Below are positions 8,905-18,059 of a stretch of DNA of 64,000 nucleotides, piece after piece (the first letter of the stretch is position 1; the number at the start of each line of letters is the position of its first letter). The stretch comes from Streptomyces ureilyticus (lineage in GTDB: Bacteria > Actinomycetota > Actinomycetes > Streptomycetales > Streptomycetaceae). The position numbers were made by a program, and so were the translations under genes. The stretch covers positions 17,267-81,266 of the forward strand of contig NZ_JAAKZX010000020.1 of NCBI RefSeq assembly GCF_011045025.1. The letters are read 5' to 3'. Below the pieces are notes generated by a model. The model was not told the origin of the DNA and did not search any database. It was given only the letters and a program-made list of their open reading frames with translations.

Positions 8905-10077
8905 ATGGCGGACGACCGGCTGCCCGTGACCGTGCTCTCCGGATTTCTCGGCGCGGGCAAGACCACTCTGCTCAACCATGTCCTCGGCAACCGTGAGGGA
9001 CTGCGTGTCGCGGTCATCGTCAACGACATGAGCGAGATCAACATCGACGCGGCCCTCGTGCGCGGCGGCGAGGCCACCCTCTCGCGCACCGAGGAACGCC
9101 TGGTCGAGTTGACCAACGGCTGCATCTGCTGCACGCTGCGCGACGATCTGCTGGAGGAGGTCGACCGGCTGGCCCGCGAAGGCCGCTTCGACTATCTCCT
9201 CATCGAGTCCAGCGGCATCTCCGAGCCGATGCCGGTCGCCGCCACGTTCGCCTTCGCCCGCGACGACGGAGCCGTGCTCGGCGATCTCGCCCGGCTCGAC
9301 ACCATGGTCACGGTCGTCGACGCCGCCAACTTCCTGCCCGAGCTGGCGAACGGCGACGAGCTCGCCGAGCGGGGCCTCGACCAGTACGAGAACGACGAGC
9401 GCACCGTCAGCGATCTGCTGATGGACCAGATCGAGTTCGCCGACGTCATCGTGCTGAACAAGCTCGACCTGGTCGACGACGAGAGCGCGGCCCGGCTCCG
9501 TGCGGCCCTCACCCGCCTCAACCCCGTGGCGAGGATCGTTCCCGTCGCGCACGGCCGGGTGAACGTGGGCGAGGTGCTAGGCACCGGCCTGTTCGACCTC
9601 GATCGCGCCCAGCAGGCGCCGGGCTGGGTCATGGAGCTGAACGGCGACCGCGTCCCGGAGACCGAGGAGTACGGCATCTCCTCCACGGTCTTCCGCTCCC
9701 AAGTGCCGTTCCATCCGGGGCGGTTGTGGACGTTCGTCACCGAGGAGCTCGACAGCGGGGCCTTCGGGCAGGTCCTGCGGTCCAAGGGCTTCTTCTGGCT
9801 GGCGAGCCGCGCGCAGGTGACGGGCCTGTGGTCGCAGGCCGGTTCCGTCGCCCGCTTCGAGCCCTCCGCTGCCCTCGGCGCGGAGAGCCCCTCCGGCCAG
9901 GAACTGGTGTTCATCGGCACCGGGCTGCGCGCCGAGGCGCTGCGGGCGGCGCTGGCCGACTGCCTGATGAGGGACGGCGAGAGCACGCCGACCGTCGATC
10001 CGTTCCCCGCCTGGGACACGTACGGCATCGACGATGCCTGCGAGCACGAGCACTCCGAACTCGTAGCCGGAGCCTGA
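8905..10077 (+). CDS. COG0523 (CobW/ZNG1-like) metallochaperone GTPase
   Basis: The 390-aa GTPase has Walker A GFLGAGKT (residues 13-20), the metal-binding GCICC motif (72-76; consensus GCxCC), ESSGISEP (switch/Walker B region) and the guanine-specificity motif NKLD. A CobW C-terminal domain follows, then an acidic/His tail EHEHSE. COG0523 proteins deliver zinc or other metals to client enzymes. The 5-bp spacing from the cysteine-free bL32 gene and the shared Zur-like box point to zinc scarcity rather than cobalamin synthesis. Confidence 0.93.
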   Translation: MADDRLPVTVLSGFLGAGKTTLLNHVLGNREGLRVAVIVNDMSEINIDAALVRGGEATLSRTEERLVELTNGCICCTLRDDLLEEVDRLAREGRFDYLLIESSGISEPMPVAATFAFARDDGAVLGDLARLDTMVTVVDAANFLPELANGDELAERGLDQYENDERTVSDLLMDQIEFADVIVLNKLDLVDDESAARLRAALTRLNPVARIVPVAHGRVNVGEVLGTGLFDLDRAQQAPGWVMELNGDRVPETEEYGISSTVFRSQVPFHPGRLWTFVTEELDSGAFGQVLRSKGFFWLASRAQVTGLWSQAGSVARFEPSAALGAESPSGQELVFIGTGLRAEALRAALADCLMRDGESTPTVDPFPAWDTYGIDDACEHEHSELVAGA

Positions 10078-10090
10078 CTGAAGACCCCGG

Positions 10091-10123
10091 GTCGGGCGGT
10101 GGTCGGCCACGGCGCCGCCCGAC
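10091..10123. terminator. Hairpin after the bL32-COG0523 operon
   Basis: A 9-bp perfect stem GTCGGGCGG/CCGCCCGAC (10091-10099 with 10115-10123) encloses a 15-nt loop, 13 bp after the GTPase stop. There is no U tract, as is usual in Streptomyces. Confidence 0.5.
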
Positions 10124-10153
10124 CGGATACGGACAGCGATCTGGGAGGTTGGC

Positions 10154-10981
10154 ATGACCGAGCGCGATGTACGCCTGGGCACGGTCCAGGAGACGCTGCT
10201 GATCCCGCTGTACGGCCGGGCGGTGGAGAACCGCAAGAAGGACGCGGCCCTGCGTGACGCGCGAGCCGAGGAGATCGTCGCGTCGATCGACTACGACTTC
10301 GCGCGCTTCGAGAACCTGCCCAGCCTGGTCGGCACCGTACTGCGCACCTCCCTCTTCGACCGATGGGTGACGGACTTCCTCGCCGAAAACCCCACCGGCA
10401 CGGTGGTGGAGCTCGGCACCGGCCTCAACACCCGGTATGAACGAGTCGACAACGGCAAGGCCCGCTGGTTCGACCTCGATCTGCCCGACGTGATCGAACT
10501 GCGCCGCACCCTCTTCACGGACACCCCGCGCCGGACGATGATCGCCGCCTCGGTCACTGACAGCGCGTGGGCCGACACCGTTGCCACCGGGTCCACCGGC
10601 CCGTACCTCTTCGCCGCCGAAGCCGTGCTGCCGTTCCTGGAGGAGCAGGACGTACGGCACGTCGTGGACCTGATCGCCGACCGGTTCCCCGGTTCACTGC
10701 TGGCCCTGGACACCGCCGGTCCCGGCATCGTCGGCACCCAGGACGAGCATGACGCGCTGAGCAAGGTCGAAGCCCGGATGCGGTGGGCCTGCGCGGACCC
10801 GGCCGAACTCGCCGACTGGCGGCCCGGGTCCAGGCTCCTCGCCTCCCACCGGCTCACCAGTCTGCCGCCGCGGATGCACGAGGAGCTGCCCTCCGCGTAC
10901 CAGGAGATGCTGGCCGGCCTCGCCGACCAGCGACTGCCCCAGGTGGAGGAGTACCAGCTCACTCTGGTCCAGCTGCCCTGA
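10154..10981 (+). CDS. Leucine-carboxyl-methyltransferase-type SAM-dependent O-methyltransferase
   Basis: The 275-aa protein has a SAM-binding VVELGTGLNTRYER motif (about residues 86-99) followed by WFDLDLPDVIELRR, the pattern of the LCM/PPM1 family. In actinomycetes this family includes TcmP-like polyketide O-methyltransferases. No biosynthetic gene is adjacent and the substrate is unknown. A good ribosome site GGGAGG precedes ATG 10154. Confidence 0.85.
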   Translation: MTERDVRLGTVQETLLIPLYGRAVENRKKDAALRDARAEEIVASIDYDFARFENLPSLVGTVLRTSLFDRWVTDFLAENPTGTVVELGTGLNTRYERVDNGKARWFDLDLPDVIELRRTLFTDTPRRTMIAASVTDSAWADTVATGSTGPYLFAAEAVLPFLEEQDVRHVVDLIADRFPGSLLALDTAGPGIVGTQDEHDALSKVEARMRWACADPAELADWRPGSRLLASHRLTSLPPRMHEELPSAYQEMLAGLADQRLPQVEEYQLTLVQLP

Positions 10982-11023
10982 CGGCGCCGGTCCGGCCAGT
11001 CCCCCGTACGTCACTTCTCCGCG

Positions 11024-11038
11024 TGCAACCTTCTTGCA
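11024..11038. promoter_or_regulatory. Small inverted repeat upstream of the DUF779 gene
   Basis: TGCAA-CCTTC-TTGCA is a 5-bp perfect inverted repeat 63 bp before the GTG start of the DUF779 gene. It could be an operator, but the arms are short. Confidence 0.3.
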
Positions 11039-11100
11039 ACGGGACAGGTGCTTGACTCAGTCACCGCCCAGCACCGGCAAGCGCTGAGGAGTGATGCACG

Positions 11101-11460
11101 GTGAACTCACCCGCCCCCCGCGTGGAGTTGACACCTGCCGCTGCCCAGTTGCTGCGGCGCCTCCGTGCCGCCCATGGCCCGCTGATGTTCCATCAGTCCG
11201 GCGGCTGCTGCGACGGCAGTGCGCCCATGTGTTACCCGGAGGGCGAGTTCCGGACCGGTGACTCCGATGTGCTGCTGGCCTCGCTCGCCGTCGACGGCGT
11301 TGACGAGCCGGTGTCGTTCTGGATGTCGAAGAGTCAGTACGAGGTGTGGAGTCACACCCGGCTGATCGTCGACGTGGTGGAAGGGCGAGGCAGCGGCTTC
11401 TCGCTGGAGGCACCCGAAGGAGTGCGTTTTCTGATCCGTTCGCGTCTCGTCGGTACGTAG
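11101..11460 (+). CDS. DUF779 family protein
   Basis: The 119-aa protein has the DUF779 layout: FHQSGGCCDGSAPMCYPEGEF with a conserved CC and C cluster (about residues 36-56), then VSFWMSKSQYEVWSHTRLIVDVVEGRGSGFSLE. The family often neighbours aldehyde or alcohol dehydrogenases, but none adjoins it here. The cysteine cluster suggests metal or thiol chemistry. The start is GTG 11101. Confidence 0.85.
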   Translation: MNSPAPRVELTPAAAQLLRRLRAAHGPLMFHQSGGCCDGSAPMCYPEGEFRTGDSDVLLASLAVDGVDEPVSFWMSKSQYEVWSHTRLIVDVVEGRGSGFSLEAPEGVRFLIRSRLVGT

Positions 11461-11543
11461 CATCGTCACGTCAACCACCTTGTGGTGAACTCCCCTGTGT
11501 CCTGGGCTCGTTGAGGAGACCGGTGGAGACAGCAGGGGGCGGT

Positions 11544-12785
11544 ATGGGACGTGGACGGTTCAGAACCGTGCTGACGGTTCTCGCGGTATGGAGTGTGCTG
11601 GCCGGTGCCGCCCTGGTGGGGGCGGCACCGGCCGGCGGCGTGGAGGGCGCCAAGCCCTCGGTGGCCCCGGTCGCGATCGCTCCGGGGGTGGCGTACTCGG
11701 AGTTCGACATTCCAGCCGCCAAGGGGGTGGCCCACGCACATGTGCTGAGCGTCGATCTCCGCGATCCCCGGGTGAGGGTCGACCTCATGTACCCCGGCGC
11801 GGTGGCGGCCCGCGCCCCCGTCTCTCAACTGGCCGACGTGCGCGGCGCCGTCGCGGGCGTCAACGGCGACTTCTTCAACATCACCGAGACCCAGCATCCG
11901 GGAGTCGAGGCGACGGGCGCGTCCGTCGGCCCGGCGATCGCGAGCGGGCGCACGCTCAAGGCGGCGGTTCCGGACGGTCAGCGGTTCGGTCCCGCTCTCC
12001 CGCCTGGTACGAGCACGAGGGACGTGCTGGGCGTGGGCACCGACGGGCGGGCCCGCCTCGACAGCATGGCCCTCGACGGTTCGGTCCGTACGCGTGCGAC
12101 ACGGCTGCCGCTCGGCGGGCTCAACCAGTACGCGCTGCCGGTCGGTTCCGTCGGCGCTTTCACCTCGGACTGGGGCAGTGTCTCCCGGCTGCGGGCCACC
12201 TGCGGCACGGACACCGACCGGGCCGCGCCCTGCAGCGCGGACACTCATGAGGTGACGGTCGAGGACGGCCGCGTCGTGTCCTTCGCCGACACGCCGGGCA
12301 GCGGTCCCATCGCGGCCGGCACCACGGTCCTGGTCGGCCGGGAGGCGGGTGCCCAGCAGCTGCGGAAGCTGTCGCTGGGCGAGCGGGTCAAGGTGCGGCA
12401 CCGACTCGTCGCGGCCGCGTCCAGGATTCCGTACCGCTTCGTGGTGGGCGGCTACCCGGTCCTGAGGGGTGGTCAGCCGCTCGCCGGTCTCGACAACGCG
12501 ACCGCGGCGGTGCGGACGGCAGCGGGCGTCTCGCACGGCGGAAGACGCCTGACGCTGCTCGCGCTGGACGGTGCGCCGGAGTTCCGTACCGGCCTCACGA
12601 TCGCCGAAGTGGCCGCCATCATGCGGCAGTTGGGCTCCCTCGACGCCTTCAGTCTCGACGGCGGCGGGTCCACCACGCTGGTCGCCCGGGAGCCCGGAGC
12701 GGCTGCGGTGAGCATACGCAACCATCCCAGCGCCGGAGCCGAGCGCCCGGTGCCGAACGGGATCGGAGTGTTCTCCAGACCGTGA
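11544..12785 (+). CDS. Secreted phosphodiester glycosidase (NAGPA-domain) protein
   Basis: The 413-aa product has a Sec-type signal peptide (VLTVLAVWSVLAGAALVGAAPA, about residues 9-30). A NAGPA domain (phosphodiester glycosidase, related to the mannose-6-phosphate uncovering enzyme) follows, marked by GVNGDFFNI and the C-terminal ALDGAPEFRTGLTIAE and FSLDGGGSTTLV motifs. Bacterial members are secreted and may cleave sugar-phosphodiester linkages of cell-wall polymers. ATG 11544 has AGGGGG upstream; a GTG at 11523 also has GAGGAG before it. Confidence 0.88.
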   Translation: MGRGRFRTVLTVLAVWSVLAGAALVGAAPAGGVEGAKPSVAPVAIAPGVAYSEFDIPAAKGVAHAHVLSVDLRDPRVRVDLMYPGAVAARAPVSQLADVRGAVAGVNGDFFNITETQHPGVEATGASVGPAIASGRTLKAAVPDGQRFGPALPPGTSTRDVLGVGTDGRARLDSMALDGSVRTRATRLPLGGLNQYALPVGSVGAFTSDWGSVSRLRATCGTDTDRAAPCSADTHEVTVEDGRVVSFADTPGSGPIAAGTTVLVGREAGAQQLRKLSLGERVKVRHRLVAAASRIPYRFVVGGYPVLRGGQPLAGLDNATAAVRTAAGVSHGGRRLTLLALDGAPEFRTGLTIAEVAAIMRQLGSLDAFSLDGGGSTTLVAREPGAAAVSIRNHPSAGAERPVPNGIGVFSRP

Positions 12786-12836
12786 GCGGGCCCTGAGTCG
12801 CCGTGAGACCTTGTCCGGGCTCAGGGCCTCAGCGCC

Positions 12837-13031
12837 TCACGGCCTCAGGCCGCCGACCATGTCCGCTGTCGCCGAGATGCCGTCGTGAATGGTCGGCGCC
12901 ATGCTCGTGCTCGCGAGATAGAAACCGAGCAGGATGCACACCAGAGCGTGCGGGATCTTCAACGCACCGCTACGCATGAAGATCACTGCCAGCACCACGA
13001 GCAGCAGCACCACAGAGATGGAAATGGCCAT
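12837..13031 (-). CDS. Small membrane protein (64 aa)
   Basis: The product starts MAISISVVLLLVVLAVIFMR and has a second hydrophobic segment, PHALVCILLGFYLAST, giving two predicted membrane helices. GGAGGAGG lies 6 bp before ATG 13031, a strong ribosome site that fixes this start. It resembles small membrane proteins I associate with streptomycete integrative elements, but no transfer gene is present and I cannot assign a function. Confidence 0.7.
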   Translation of the reverse strand: MAISISVVLLLVVLAVIFMRSGALKIPHALVCILLGFYLASTSMAPTIHDGISATADMVGGLRP

Positions 13032-13154
13032 CGTCAACCTCCTCCGCCACGCCCACATCGCGGCTTTCGGCCGCAAGTGTGGCGTAGCGGGAGGTTCGTC
13101 CAGGCAGCTGACGTGTCCGCCGATCGTGTGTTGACTGCTTGTGCAAGCGCTGGG

Positions 13155-14015
13155 CTACGCCCGCACGTTGGCGTCCAAGAACTTCTCGAGGCCTGCGAGA
13201 TCGTCGGTGTTGATGTAGTCGACGTCGGCGGCGAGGAGTTCGCCCCAGAGCGCGTCGCGGGCCGGGCCCGCCAGGTCGGGCGTTGCCCAGAAGCGGACCT
13301 TCTGGCGGCGCGAGTGGGCCGTCGCGATGATGCTCCGCAGCTTCTGACGCTCGGCTTCGGGGAACAGACCGGTGCCCTGCCAGGTGAAGTTGAGGTTCCA
13401 GTTGTCGCTGATCAGCGGGATGAAGGAGGCGGGCGCCGGGCCGCCGAGGTCGGCGAGACGGCCGTCGTAGAACGCGCGCCGCACGGTCTGGACCTCCATG
13501 GGTGTACGGGCCGCACGGTCGCCGGAGATCACGGCGGTGACCGGGCCGGGGAAGACCCGCCCGTGCGCGTACGTCGTGAACAGGTGCTTGTAGCGGCGCA
13601 GATGGCGGTCGAGTTCGAGGTACGTCGAGGAGCCCTCGGTCTTGAGGTCGATGAGGAGCTGGATCGGCTTGCGGTAACCCCGGTACACCGAACCGTGGTT
13701 GGCCTTCACACGGTGGGCGAGCGGGTCGAGGTACAGCGACTCGAGCGTGCGGGCCGGATCGAGATCGACCGCGTCATGGGCCACCAGAAGCTGGTCGCCG
13801 ACGAGGAAGATATCGGCCTCGAGGCTGCCGAACCAGTGGTCCAGGGCGTCGAAGAGGGGCCTGGGGTGCAGGTAGTCGTTGTGCGCGTGGGCGCGCCACA
13901 GCGGGCGCGGGCCGTGCTTCCGCTCGCTCGCCTGCGCGTACACCGGCACGGCGACCGAGCCCGCGAGGGCGGCGGCAAAGGTGGTGAGCGCTCTGCGACG
14001 GGTGGTGAGGGCCAT
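13155..14015 (-). CDS. Secreted PLC-like/GDPD-like phosphodiesterase
   Basis: The 286-aa protein has a twin-arginine-like signal (TTRRRALTTFAAALAGSVAVPVYAQA). A TIM-barrel phosphodiesterase domain follows, with HAHNDY (residues 43-48), SLEADIFLV and LVAHD, the catalytic His and metal-ligand pattern of the GDPD/PI-PLC-like superfamily and closest to the Aim6-type group. It probably acts outside the cell on a phosphodiester lipid or headgroup. GGGAGGC precedes ATG 14015. Confidence 0.82.
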   Translation of the reverse strand: MALTTRRRALTTFAAALAGSVAVPVYAQASERKHGPRPLWRAHAHNDYLHPRPLFDALDHWFGSLEADIFLVGDQLLVAHDAVDLDPARTLESLYLDPLAHRVKANHGSVYRGYRKPIQLLIDLKTEGSSTYLELDRHLRRYKHLFTTYAHGRVFPGPVTAVISGDRAARTPMEVQTVRRAFYDGRLADLGGPAPASFIPLISDNWNLNFTWQGTGLFPEAERQKLRSIIATAHSRRQKVRFWATPDLAGPARDALWGELLAADVDYINTDDLAGLEKFLDANVRA

Positions 14016-14344
14016 GCTCTGCCTCCCTGAGGGTCTGCCATACGTGGAGCCTCAGCGAGTATGCGGTCCTTCGGGTGCCAAGGAGCAGTGCCATGTGGGA
14101 AGTTGGCTGGACTGCCGCTGTGCGTTCACTTCGGCGCAGCATCGGGCGCGGCAACGCCCATCCCCACAAAGAAATTGGAAAGGCCCGCCTCCATAGGCGC
14201 TTCCCGAGGCGCTCCCAGGCGTCGGCGCAGGCCACCATCACTTGGCGGTACGGCTCTCTGGGGCAGGGTCTGGAAGGCCTCGCGTCGCCGGGCCCGGACC
14301 GGGCAGTTGTCCGGTCCGGGCCCGGCGACGCGAGCACGAGCGGC
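14016..14344. other. 329-bp intergenic region with a long terminator hairpin
   Basis: Between two minus-strand transcription units. The 14016-14278 part should hold the promoter of the phosphodiesterase. The 14279-14334 part is a long hairpin described separately. No gene is supported. Confidence 0.6.
14279..14334. terminator. 22-bp perfect inverted repeat ending the sugar ABC operon
   Basis: Left arm 14279-14300 and right arm 14313-14334 are perfectly complementary over 22 bp with a 12-nt loop. It begins 11 bp after the MalG-like stop. The stem is unusually long and entirely G+C-rich in its core, a strong bidirectional transcription terminator. Confidence 0.75.
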
Positions 14345-15265
14345 TTACTTCAGCGCTCCTGCCATGACGCCGCTGACGAACTGCCGCTGGAAGGCGAAGA
14401 AGACCACCAGCGGGATGATCATGGAGAGGAAGGCCCCGGAGGACAGGACGTCGATATTGGTGCCGAACTGGCGGGTCTGCTGTTGCAAGGCCACGGTGAG
14501 CGGGGCGGAATCCGCGTCGGCGAAGATGAGCGCGACGAGCATGTCGTTCCAGACCCACAGGAACTGGAAGATGCCGAGCGAGGCTATCGCCGGCCCGCCG
14601 AGCGGAACCACCACCCGGACGAAGAGCCACAACTCGCCCGCCCCGTCGAGACGGGCGGCCTCCAGCAGTTCGCGCGGGATGCCCGCGAAGAAGTTCCGGA
14701 GCAGGAAGATCGCGAACGGCAGGCCGAAAGCGACGTGGAAGAGGACGACGCCGGCGATGCTGCCGAAGATCCCGAGATCCCCGAACAGGCTGGTGATGGG
14801 CACCAGCGCAACCTGCAAGGGCACCACGAGCAGGCCGACGATGAGCAGAAACACCCAGTCCCGGCCTGGGAATTCGACCCAGGCGAAGACGTACCCGGCG
14901 AGTGAGCCGACAACCACCACCAGCAGCGTGGCGGGGACAGTGATCAGCAGACTGTTCAGGAACGAATGCGTGATCGTCGAGTCGTCCAGCAGGCTGGTGT
15001 AGTTGTGCAGGGTCAGCTGCGCGGGCTTGGTGAGCACGGTCCACCAGCCGGACGACCCGATGTCCAGTGGCCCGCGCAGCGAGGAGAGGAGCAGGCCGAC
15101 TGTGGGCAGCAGCCAGAACATGGCCACCACCAGCAGGACCAGACGTGTGGATCCGCCGACGAGCCGACGCGCCGCGCGGGCGGCAGCGCCCGGACCCGGG
15201 CGGCCGGAGGCAGTGGGGACGGTGGCGTCGGTCTGGCTGGCCTGGGCGGTCTGAAGGGTTGTCAT
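14345..15265 (-). CDS. Sugar ABC transporter permease, MalG type
   Basis: The 306-aa protein has six predicted membrane helices and the permease EAA loop GIPRELLEAARLDGAGELWLFVRVVVP, which docks with the ATPase. It ends FQRQFVSGVMAGALK, typical of MalG-type permeases. The ATG overlaps the stop of the MalF-like gene (ATGA, 15262-15265) behind GGAGAGG, so the two are translationally coupled. No ATPase is encoded here, so a shared MsiK-like ATPase is expected. Confidence 0.93.
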   Translation of the reverse strand: MTTLQTAQASQTDATVPTASGRPGPGAAARAARRLVGGSTRLVLLVVAMFWLLPTVGLLLSSLRGPLDIGSSGWWTVLTKPAQLTLHNYTSLLDDSTITHSFLNSLLITVPATLLVVVVGSLAGYVFAWVEFPGRDWVFLLIVGLLVVPLQVALVPITSLFGDLGIFGSIAGVVLFHVAFGLPFAIFLLRNFFAGIPRELLEAARLDGAGELWLFVRVVVPLGGPAIASLGIFQFLWVWNDMLVALIFADADSAPLTVALQQQTRQFGTNIDVLSSGAFLSMIIPLVVFFAFQRQFVSGVMAGALK

Positions 15266-16641
15266 CGTGACCTCTCCTTTCGGAACCGCTTGATGTTGAG
15301 GAACATGGCCGGGGCCACCAGGGCGAGCAGGAGCACGGCGAGCGCGCTGCCGGTGCCCTGGTCGTTGCCGCCGCCGAAGGAGGACAGATAGAGCTGCAGG
15401 GCCAGTACGTTGGCGTCCTGCTGGCTGGCGCCGGGCGCGATGACGTACACCAGGTCGAAGATCTTCAGCACATTGATCACCAGCGTGACCAGGACGACGC
15501 CCAGCACCGGCGCCAGGAGCGGCACCGTGATGCGGCGGAAGACCTGCCACTCCCTCGCGCCGTCGACACGTGCGGCCTCCAACAACTCCCGGGGAATCCC
15601 GGCCAGCCCGGCGGCGATGAGGACCATCGCGAAGCCCGTCCACATCCAGACGTAGGCACCGATGATCGACCAGGTGACCAGGGTCGGGCCGAGCCAGTTG
15701 ACACCCGCGTACTGCTCGGTGAAGTTCGTGGCCGGCAGGCGCAGTTGAACCGGTGAGGCGCCGAGCCGGTTCGCGGGCAGGGCGAAGGCGCCGTCCTTGG
15801 CGGCCGTCGCCGTGGCGATGACGCGCCCGTCACGCACAGCCTCGACCCGGACGCCGGACAGTGCCTTCTCCCCTTGGTCGATCTTCCCGGGCGTGCTGCC
15901 GCCCGGCTGGAAGTCCAGCCAGACCGTGCCGCACAACGCACCTTGCGGACAAACACTCGGCGAAGCGGCCTGCGTCGCGCCGGTCAGCGTGCTGGGCTGC
16001 AAACCGACCAGTGGCAGTGTGGCCGGACCGCCATCGGCGCTGACGGGCCTGCTCGTGTAAGGGCCGCCGACCGGCCCTGCCAGGGTGCCGCTGCCGGGGC
16101 CCGCCACGCGGGGATGAGCCCCGGGATACGCCGATGCCTTGAAGAAGGTGTCGTGGACGCCGGTCGCCACCGCGTTGGCCACGCCCTTGCCGGGGTCCTG
16201 GTCGTAGACCAGCCGGAAGATGATGCCGGCGGCCAGCATGGAGATGGCCATCGGCATGAAGACGACCAGCTTGAATGCCGTGCCCCAGCGGATCCGATCG
16301 GTGAGCACGGCGAAGATCAGGCCCAGCCCGGTGGCCGCGACGGGTGCGACCACGACCCAGACCGCATTGTTCTTGATGGCCACGAGGGTCTGGTGGTCGG
16401 TGAAGACGTCGGTGTAGTTGGAGAGCCCGACGAAGTGCGTGAATCCGTCGGGGCCGAAGAGACTGCGTACCACCGACCACACGATCGGATACACCACGAG
16501 TGCGCCGAGCAGGACCAGCGCGGGCAGCAGGAAGAAGACCGCGATCCAGCTACGGCCTCGGAGCGTCCTCCTCCTGCGGCGGGCGGGTGCCCCCGCCGCC
16601 GCGGGGGCGGCGGGGGACGGAGGGGAAAGGGTCTGTGACAT
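15262..16641 (-). CDS. Sugar ABC transporter permease, MalF type, with inserted extracytoplasmic domain
   Basis: The 459-aa permease is about 150 residues longer than usual. Transmembrane helices and the EAA motif (GIPRELLEAARVDGAREWQVFRRITVP) are normal. Between two helices lies an insert of about residues 148-312, including GTVWLDFQPGG and GVRVEAVRDGRVIATATAAKDGAFALP, which looks like a Cna-B/SdrD-like beta-sandwich, plus a Cys pair (C231, C237). By analogy with the periplasmic P2 loop of E. coli MalF, it may contact the binding protein. The gene follows the binding-protein gene by 10 bp. Confidence 0.9.
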   Translation of the reverse strand: MSQTLSPPSPAAPAAAGAPARRRRRTLRGRSWIAVFFLLPALVLLGALVVYPIVWSVVRSLFGPDGFTHFVGLSNYTDVFTDHQTLVAIKNNAVWVVVAPVAATGLGLIFAVLTDRIRWGTAFKLVVFMPMAISMLAAGIIFRLVYDQDPGKGVANAVATGVHDTFFKASAYPGAHPRVAGPGSGTLAGPVGGPYTSRPVSADGGPATLPLVGLQPSTLTGATQAASPSVCPQGALCGTVWLDFQPGGSTPGKIDQGEKALSGVRVEAVRDGRVIATATAAKDGAFALPANRLGASPVQLRLPATNFTEQYAGVNWLGPTLVTWSIIGAYVWMWTGFAMVLIAAGLAGIPRELLEAARVDGAREWQVFRRITVPLLAPVLGVVLVTLVINVLKIFDLVYVIAPGASQQDANVLALQLYLSSFGGGNDQGTGSALAVLLLALVAPAMFLNIKRFRKERSR

Positions 16642-16651
16642 GGCGGCTGCC

Positions 16652-18007
16652 TCAGCCGGCCTTGGCGAACGCCTTCGCGGCGTCCGCTTCGAGCTGTTTC
16701 TGCGCGCCCGCGACGTCGGAGGGCTTGGCGAGGAAGTCCTGCAGGTCCTTCCACTCCCCCTGCCCCTTGGTTCCGCCGAACGCGGCCGGCGCCTGGTCGG
16801 ACATGTCGAACCGGATGTTGTCGCCGGCCTTGATCAGGTTCTTCGCGATGCCCCGCACGGTGTCGTCGCGGTAGTTGGAGAAGGCGACCGCCTTGTTCGG
16901 AGACAGGAAACCGCCCTGCTGCACGGCGATTTCCGCGGCCTCGGGGGAAACCAGGAAGCGCATCAGCGCCTGCGCGCCTTCGCCGTCCTTGAGTGCGACC
17001 GCGACATCGCCGCTGCTCACCACTGGTGCCTTGCCGCCGTCCACGGACGGGAAGGGGAAGACCTTGGCGTCGGTGCCGACCTTGGCCGTGGTCTCCTGTG
17101 TGATGTTGGTCGCGATGAACTCGCCCTCGTAGACCAGCGCGGCCTTGGGCGGGTCGGAGAAGACCTGGCCGACCGAGGTGGGGAAGTCGGTCTGCAGCGT
17201 GCCGCGCGTGCCTCCGGCCATCAGATCGGGCCTGCCGAAGATCTGGCCCAGCGTGGTCAGCGCCTTGGTCACCGATGGATCTGTCCACTTGATCTGATGC
17301 TTCGTCAACTTGTCGTACATGGCCGGGCCGGCCTGGCTGAGGTAGATGTTCTCGAACCAGTCGGTCACGAGCCAGCCCTCGGCGCCGCCTATGGAGAACG
17401 GCGGGGTGCCGGAGTCGGAGAGTGTCTGACCGTCCTTGAGCAGTTGCTCCCAGGTGGTGGGGGTGGTGCTCAGTCCGGCCTGCTCCCAGATCGCCGTGTT
17501 GTACCAGAACAAGGACTTGTTGGTGACCTTGAAGAACACGCCGTACTGCTTGTTCTCGTACGTACTCAGGTCACGCCAGGCCTTGCTGTAGTTCTGGTCC
17601 AGCTCCTTGGTCACGGCGGGCTGGAGCGGCTTGAGCCAGCCCTCCTTGGCGAACTGCTGCAGCACGCCGGGCTGGGGCAGCAGGGCCACGTCCGGCGGAG
17701 AGCCGCCCTGGATCTTGCTGCCGACGAAGGTCGACACGTTGTCGCCGGTGGGCACGAAGGTGGTGCTTGCCCCCGTCAACTCGTCGAAGCGGGCCAGTAC
17801 CTTGAGGAAGTTCTTCTGCTCGGCGCCTGTCCAGACGCCGGCCACCTGCAGCTTCTGCCCGTCGAGCTTGGGCAGGTCCAACGTGGAGGCGCCGCCCGCA
17901 CCGGTGGTCGCGGGGGCGCTGGAGGCGTCCTTGTCCGAGGAACCGCACCCGGCGGCCCCGATCATCAGGACGGCGACGGCCGTCAGTACTGCCGCTCTGC
18001 CATTCAT
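16652..18007 (-). CDS. Sugar ABC transporter substrate-binding lipoprotein
   Basis: The 451-aa protein has a lipoprotein signal (MNGRAAVLTAVAVLMIGAAGC, lipidated Cys at residue 21) and a family 1 extracellular solute-binding domain. Segments such as GDNVSTFVGSKIQGGSPPDVALLPQPG, TWEQLLKDGQTL and ALMRFLVSPEAA are typical of oligosaccharide/alpha-glucoside binders. AGGAGTGACCCA precedes ATG 18007. It sits 52 bp after the alpha-glucosidase gene, which suggests an alpha-glucoside ligand. Confidence 0.93.
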   Translation of the reverse strand: MNGRAAVLTAVAVLMIGAAGCGSSDKDASSAPATTGAGGASTLDLPKLDGQKLQVAGVWTGAEQKNFLKVLARFDELTGASTTFVPTGDNVSTFVGSKIQGGSPPDVALLPQPGVLQQFAKEGWLKPLQPAVTKELDQNYSKAWRDLSTYENKQYGVFFKVTNKSLFWYNTAIWEQAGLSTTPTTWEQLLKDGQTLSDSGTPPFSIGGAEGWLVTDWFENIYLSQAGPAMYDKLTKHQIKWTDPSVTKALTTLGQIFGRPDLMAGGTRGTLQTDFPTSVGQVFSDPPKAALVYEGEFIATNITQETTAKVGTDAKVFPFPSVDGGKAPVVSSGDVAVALKDGEGAQALMRFLVSPEAAEIAVQQGGFLSPNKAVAFSNYRDDTVRGIAKNLIKAGDNIRFDMSDQAPAAFGGTKGQGEWKDLQDFLAKPSDVAGAQKQLEADAAKAFAKAG

Positions 18008-18059
18008 TGGGTCACTCCTTTGTGAAAGACGTACGGAACGTGTTGCGACGGACAACGGA

